Assembly (NCBI GenBank): GCA_041299015.1
Contig: JBFYWB010000055.1
Span: 1-15,865 of the forward strand
Length of the DNA: 15,865 nucleotides
Reading direction: 5' to 3'
Origin: JARFQH01 sp041299015
GTDB taxonomy: Bacteria > Desulfobacterota > Desulfobacteria > Desulfobacterales > SG8-13
Shown here: piece by piece, positions 14,446 to 15,865 of the stretch
Numbering within the stretch: the stretch's first letter is position 1
Layout of the letters: every line of letters begins with the position of its first letter
Translations under genes and position numbers: made by a program
Notes under the pieces: generated by a model
Databases searched by the model: none
Told to the model about the DNA's origin: nothing
What the model saw: only the letters and a program-made list of their open reading frames with translations

Positions 14446-14485
14446 CACTCATCGGGACGACGAGAGTGCCGGCTCAATATTGATC

Positions 14486-14580
14486 GGTTTAAGGTCTATG
14501 GTTCAAGGTGTATGGATTCATCCGCTTGCTGTATAGACTTGAACCCTGAATCTTAAACCCTCTACCTTTAACCTGGAACT
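14486..14580. repeat. Two facing arrays of degenerate heptads
   Basis: The left array has five heptads starting GG (GGTTTAA, GGTCTAT, GGTTCAA, GGTGTAT, GGATTCA; 14486-14520). After an 18-bp spacer, the right array has six heptads of the opposite sense (TTGAACC, CTGAATC, TTAAACC, CTCTACC, TTTAACC, TGGAACT; 14539-14580). GGTTTAA/TTAAACC and GGTTCAA/TTGAACC pair in one register, allowing a 21-bp imperfect stem. It fills most of the aroC-tyrA gap and ends 4 bp before the tyrA start. Confidence 0.7.
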
Positions 14581-14584
14581 GTTC

Positions 14585-15310
14585 ATGATCGGCATCATCG
14601 GATACGGCCGTTTCGGCCGACTGGCGGCACGCTATCTTTCCAAAGACAACCCCGTCCTTGTCTGCGGACGGCGGGAGTCGCCGCAGGAGGATATGCCGGA
14701 AGGCGTCCGCAGAGCCTCCTTTCATGACGTCTGTAGCCAACGGGTCGTGATACCCTGCATGCCGATATCTTCCTTCAGGGACGTGCTGGCCACCGCCGCC
14801 CCGTTGATGAGGCCCGATGCCCTGGTGGCAGACGTGTGTTCCGTTAAGGAGAAGCCGGTCCTTTGGATGAAAGAGGCGTTGCCCCAAACGGTGTCGATTC
14901 TTGGAACCCATCCCATGTTCGGTCCGGACAGCGCTTCATCAGGGCTTGAAGGGATGAAAATCGCCCTGTGCCGGGTTAGGATCGACGACAACCGGTACGG
15001 TAAAATTGTCGCTTATCTCAGGCGCACGGGGCTGACGGTTATCGAAACGAGCCCGGAAGAGCACGACCGCCAGATAGCCGTCAGCCTGGCCCTGACCCAC
15101 TTCATCGGCCGGTCACTGGCCGCATTTGGCGCACGGGAGCTGGCGATCGATACGGAAGGCTATAAACGATTGCTGCACATCCTGGGCGTGGTGGAGCACG
15201 ACACCCCCCAGCTGTTTGCCGACATGCATCGTTTCAACCCTTACGCCAAAGCGGCGCGTGAAGCATTCATGCGCGCCATGGCAAAGGTCGAATCGGATTT
15301 GAATCCATGA
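14585..15310 (+). CDS. tyrA: Prephenate/arogenate dehydrogenase family protein
   Basis: A 241-residue protein that oxidatively decarboxylates prephenate (or arogenate) towards tyrosine. The N-terminus MIGIIGYGRFGRLAARYL is the dinucleotide-binding GxGxxG fold. GTHPMFGPDSA holds the catalytic-region histidine, and a second histidine in LTHFIGRSLA begins the helical dimerisation domain. It is shorter than the usual 270-300 residues and lacks any ACT or chorismate mutase domain, so feedback by tyrosine through an ACT domain is not expected. The two-base sequence context of ATG 14585 offers no Shine-Dalgarno; the heptad array abuts it. Its place after aroC, which makes chorismate, supports the assignment. 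The cofactor and substrate preference are not decided by the sequence. Confidence 0.87.
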   Translation: MIGIIGYGRFGRLAARYLSKDNPVLVCGRRESPQEDMPEGVRRASFHDVCSQRVVIPCMPISSFRDVLATAAPLMRPDALVADVCSVKEKPVLWMKEALPQTVSILGTHPMFGPDSASSGLEGMKIALCRVRIDDNRYGKIVAYLRRTGLTVIETSPEEHDRQIAVSLALTHFIGRSLAAFGARELAIDTEGYKRLLHILGVVEHDTPQLFADMHRFNPYAKAAREAFMRAMAKVESDLNP

Positions 15311-15322
15311 AGGGCCTTTCTT

Positions 15323-15553
15323 CTAACCGAAGGGCGGGTAATTGTTCTCATCGCCTGCAAACGTCTCGAAATCCCGTTCAAGCAGAAACCGGCTGATCAT
15401 TTTGTTGACGGCATCTGCCGTGTCCACCCGGTAGTGTCCCTTCTCGTTTTTACCCGCAATTTTTTTCATGTTCTCCACAATGGCCTTCAGCGATGCGGTC
15501 GTCATGACCACATTGGCGTGAACCTCGATGGTGTCGATGGTGTCGCTCTTCAT
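15323..15553 (-). CDS. Small hypothetical protein
   Basis: A 76-residue acidic-to-neutral soluble protein without cysteines, membrane segments or a recognisable motif. It reads as two helices (TASLKAIVENMKKIAGK and DTADAVNKMISRFLLERDF) around a short GHYRVDTAD loop, ending in a proline-rich YPPFG. I do not recognise the family. ATG 15553 is preferred over the TTG just upstream (15556), because GGGAGGG lies about 6 nt before it on the minus strand. It converges on tyrA, with 12 bp between stops and only a tiny CTTC/GAAG hairpin there. Its good ribosome site and regular codon use make it a likely real gene. Confidence 0.65.
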   Translation of the reverse strand: MKSDTIDTIEVHANVVMTTASLKAIVENMKKIAGKNEKGHYRVDTADAVNKMISRFLLERDFETFAGDENNYPPFG

Positions 15554-15593
15554 CAATACCCTCCCTGCCTATGAGCTTTACTTCTAAAAACAC

Positions 15594-15620
15594 CCCCTTG
15601 GGAAAAGGGGCGAAATTTTT
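15594..15620. repeat. GC-rich hairpin followed by a T-run
   Basis: CCCCTT (15594-15599) pairs with AAGGGG (15605-15610) around GGGAA, then CGAAATTTTT. It looks like a plus-strand terminator, but it sits between two divergent starts, about 40 bp upstream of the small minus-strand gene. It could be a leader element or a dispersed repeat rather than a gene end. Confidence 0.4.
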
Positions 15621-15668
15621 GTCACCGTTTGGAAATCCCTATTAATAACGAGCAGATAGAATGATTTA

Positions 15669-15744
15669 GGGTCAGTACCTAAGTACCCGAGGTTACTAAA
15701 GTAGGGGAACCTTAAGCATTTTTTTGGGATTGTCAGGCCCTGAC
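15669..15744. promoter_or_regulatory. Cluster of dyads upstream of the last gene
   Basis: GTCAGGCCCTGAC (15732-15744) is a perfect 6-bp dyad around one base, typical of a repressor operator. Ahead of it, AGGTT/AACCT (15690-15694 and 15708-15712) can pair and is followed by seven Ts (15719-15725), like a weak leader terminator. GTAC is repeated at 15675 and 15683 between GGGT and ACCC. No known riboswitch consensus fits. Confidence 0.4.
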
Positions 15745-15828
15745 CGCCACGTTACATCACCCCTCAATTCAAGCGGCGCTGAACTCACTCAACCTCATTC
15801 TCACGTTCGATTTGAAAGGAGACCTCAC

Positions 15829-15865
15829 ATGCAGACAATCAACCGAAGTTTCGCCATCATGACCG
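15829..15865 (+). CDS. Start of an unidentified gene (3' partial)
   Basis: ATG 15829 is preceded by a good AAAGGAG ribosome site at 7 nt and opens a frame that runs off the window after 12 codons (MQTINRSFAIMT). Too little is present to name the product. The long upstream gap with dyads suggests it has its own regulated promoter. Confidence 0.5.
   Translation, partial: MQTINRSFAIMT

Noticed and set aside
13567..14448. 293-codon minus-strand open frame across aroC
   Set aside because: Shadow of aroC; low-complexity R/G/P-rich product without family features.
1..15865. CRISPR array, tRNA/rRNA genes, transposase or integrase
   Set aside because: No regularly spaced identical repeats, no tRNA- or rRNA-like segments and no mobile-element protein were seen; the periodic tracts have 7- or 9-bp degenerate units without spacers.

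Overview
The window looks like chromosomal DNA of an anaerobic, GC-rich deltaproteobacterium (Desulfobacterota), most likely a sulfate reducer of the Desulfobacteraceae/Desulfosarcinaceae type. This is inferred from the MetV/MetF pair of the Wood-Ljungdahl methyl branch, DsrE- and TusA-type sulfur-relay proteins, Tat-exported ferredoxin and multiheme cytochrome remnants, sigma-54 control, and degenerate heptad repeats in the intergenic gaps. No rRNA, tRNA, CRISPR array, integrase or insertion sequence was found.

Left part (1-2171): the 3' end of metV, an intact metF, a DsrE-family gene that has lost its middle, and an intact DsrE-like gene. Next (2183-4303, minus strand) comes a membrane-anchored sensor with a SpoIIE/PP2C phosphatase output, ending 12 bp from the DsrE-like gene.

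Centre-left (4391-6496) is the most interesting part, a self-contained sigma-54 module. A PAS/AAA+/Fis-type activator gene on the minus strand, with its own terminator, faces a near-consensus sigma-54 promoter on the plus strand. Between them is a TGTTTAA-type dyad that fits an upstream activator site. The promoter would drive a TusA-like gene with an altered active-site motif, then a ferredoxin subunit and an octaheme-type cytochrome, followed by a terminator. The activator has lost most of its AAA+ domain, and the ferredoxin and cytochrome genes are fused out of frame by loss of what lay between them. With the DsrE remnant, three loci within about 4.3 kb have the same kind of lesion: both ends kept, middle missing, frame broken. 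This is either real decay of one respiratory/sulfur module or an assembly problem.

Centre-right (6656-11266): an HDOD-GGDEF c-di-GMP protein behind an 11-bp inverted repeat, an MBL-fold hydrolase, a class 1B dihydroorotate dehydrogenase without its PyrK partner, an exported YtfJ-like thioredoxin-fold protein and a GNAT acetyltransferase. All look intact.

Right part (11467-15310): a shikimate/tyrosine cluster aroA-aroK-aroC-tyrA, all intact. The aroK-aroC gap holds a 9-bp-period AACCG tract that also encodes the end of AroK, and the aroC-tyrA gap holds two facing arrays of degenerate heptads that can fold on each other. A small conserved-looking gene on the minus strand and the first codons of a further plus-strand gene close the window, separated by a 275-bp gap with several hairpin or operator-like dyads.
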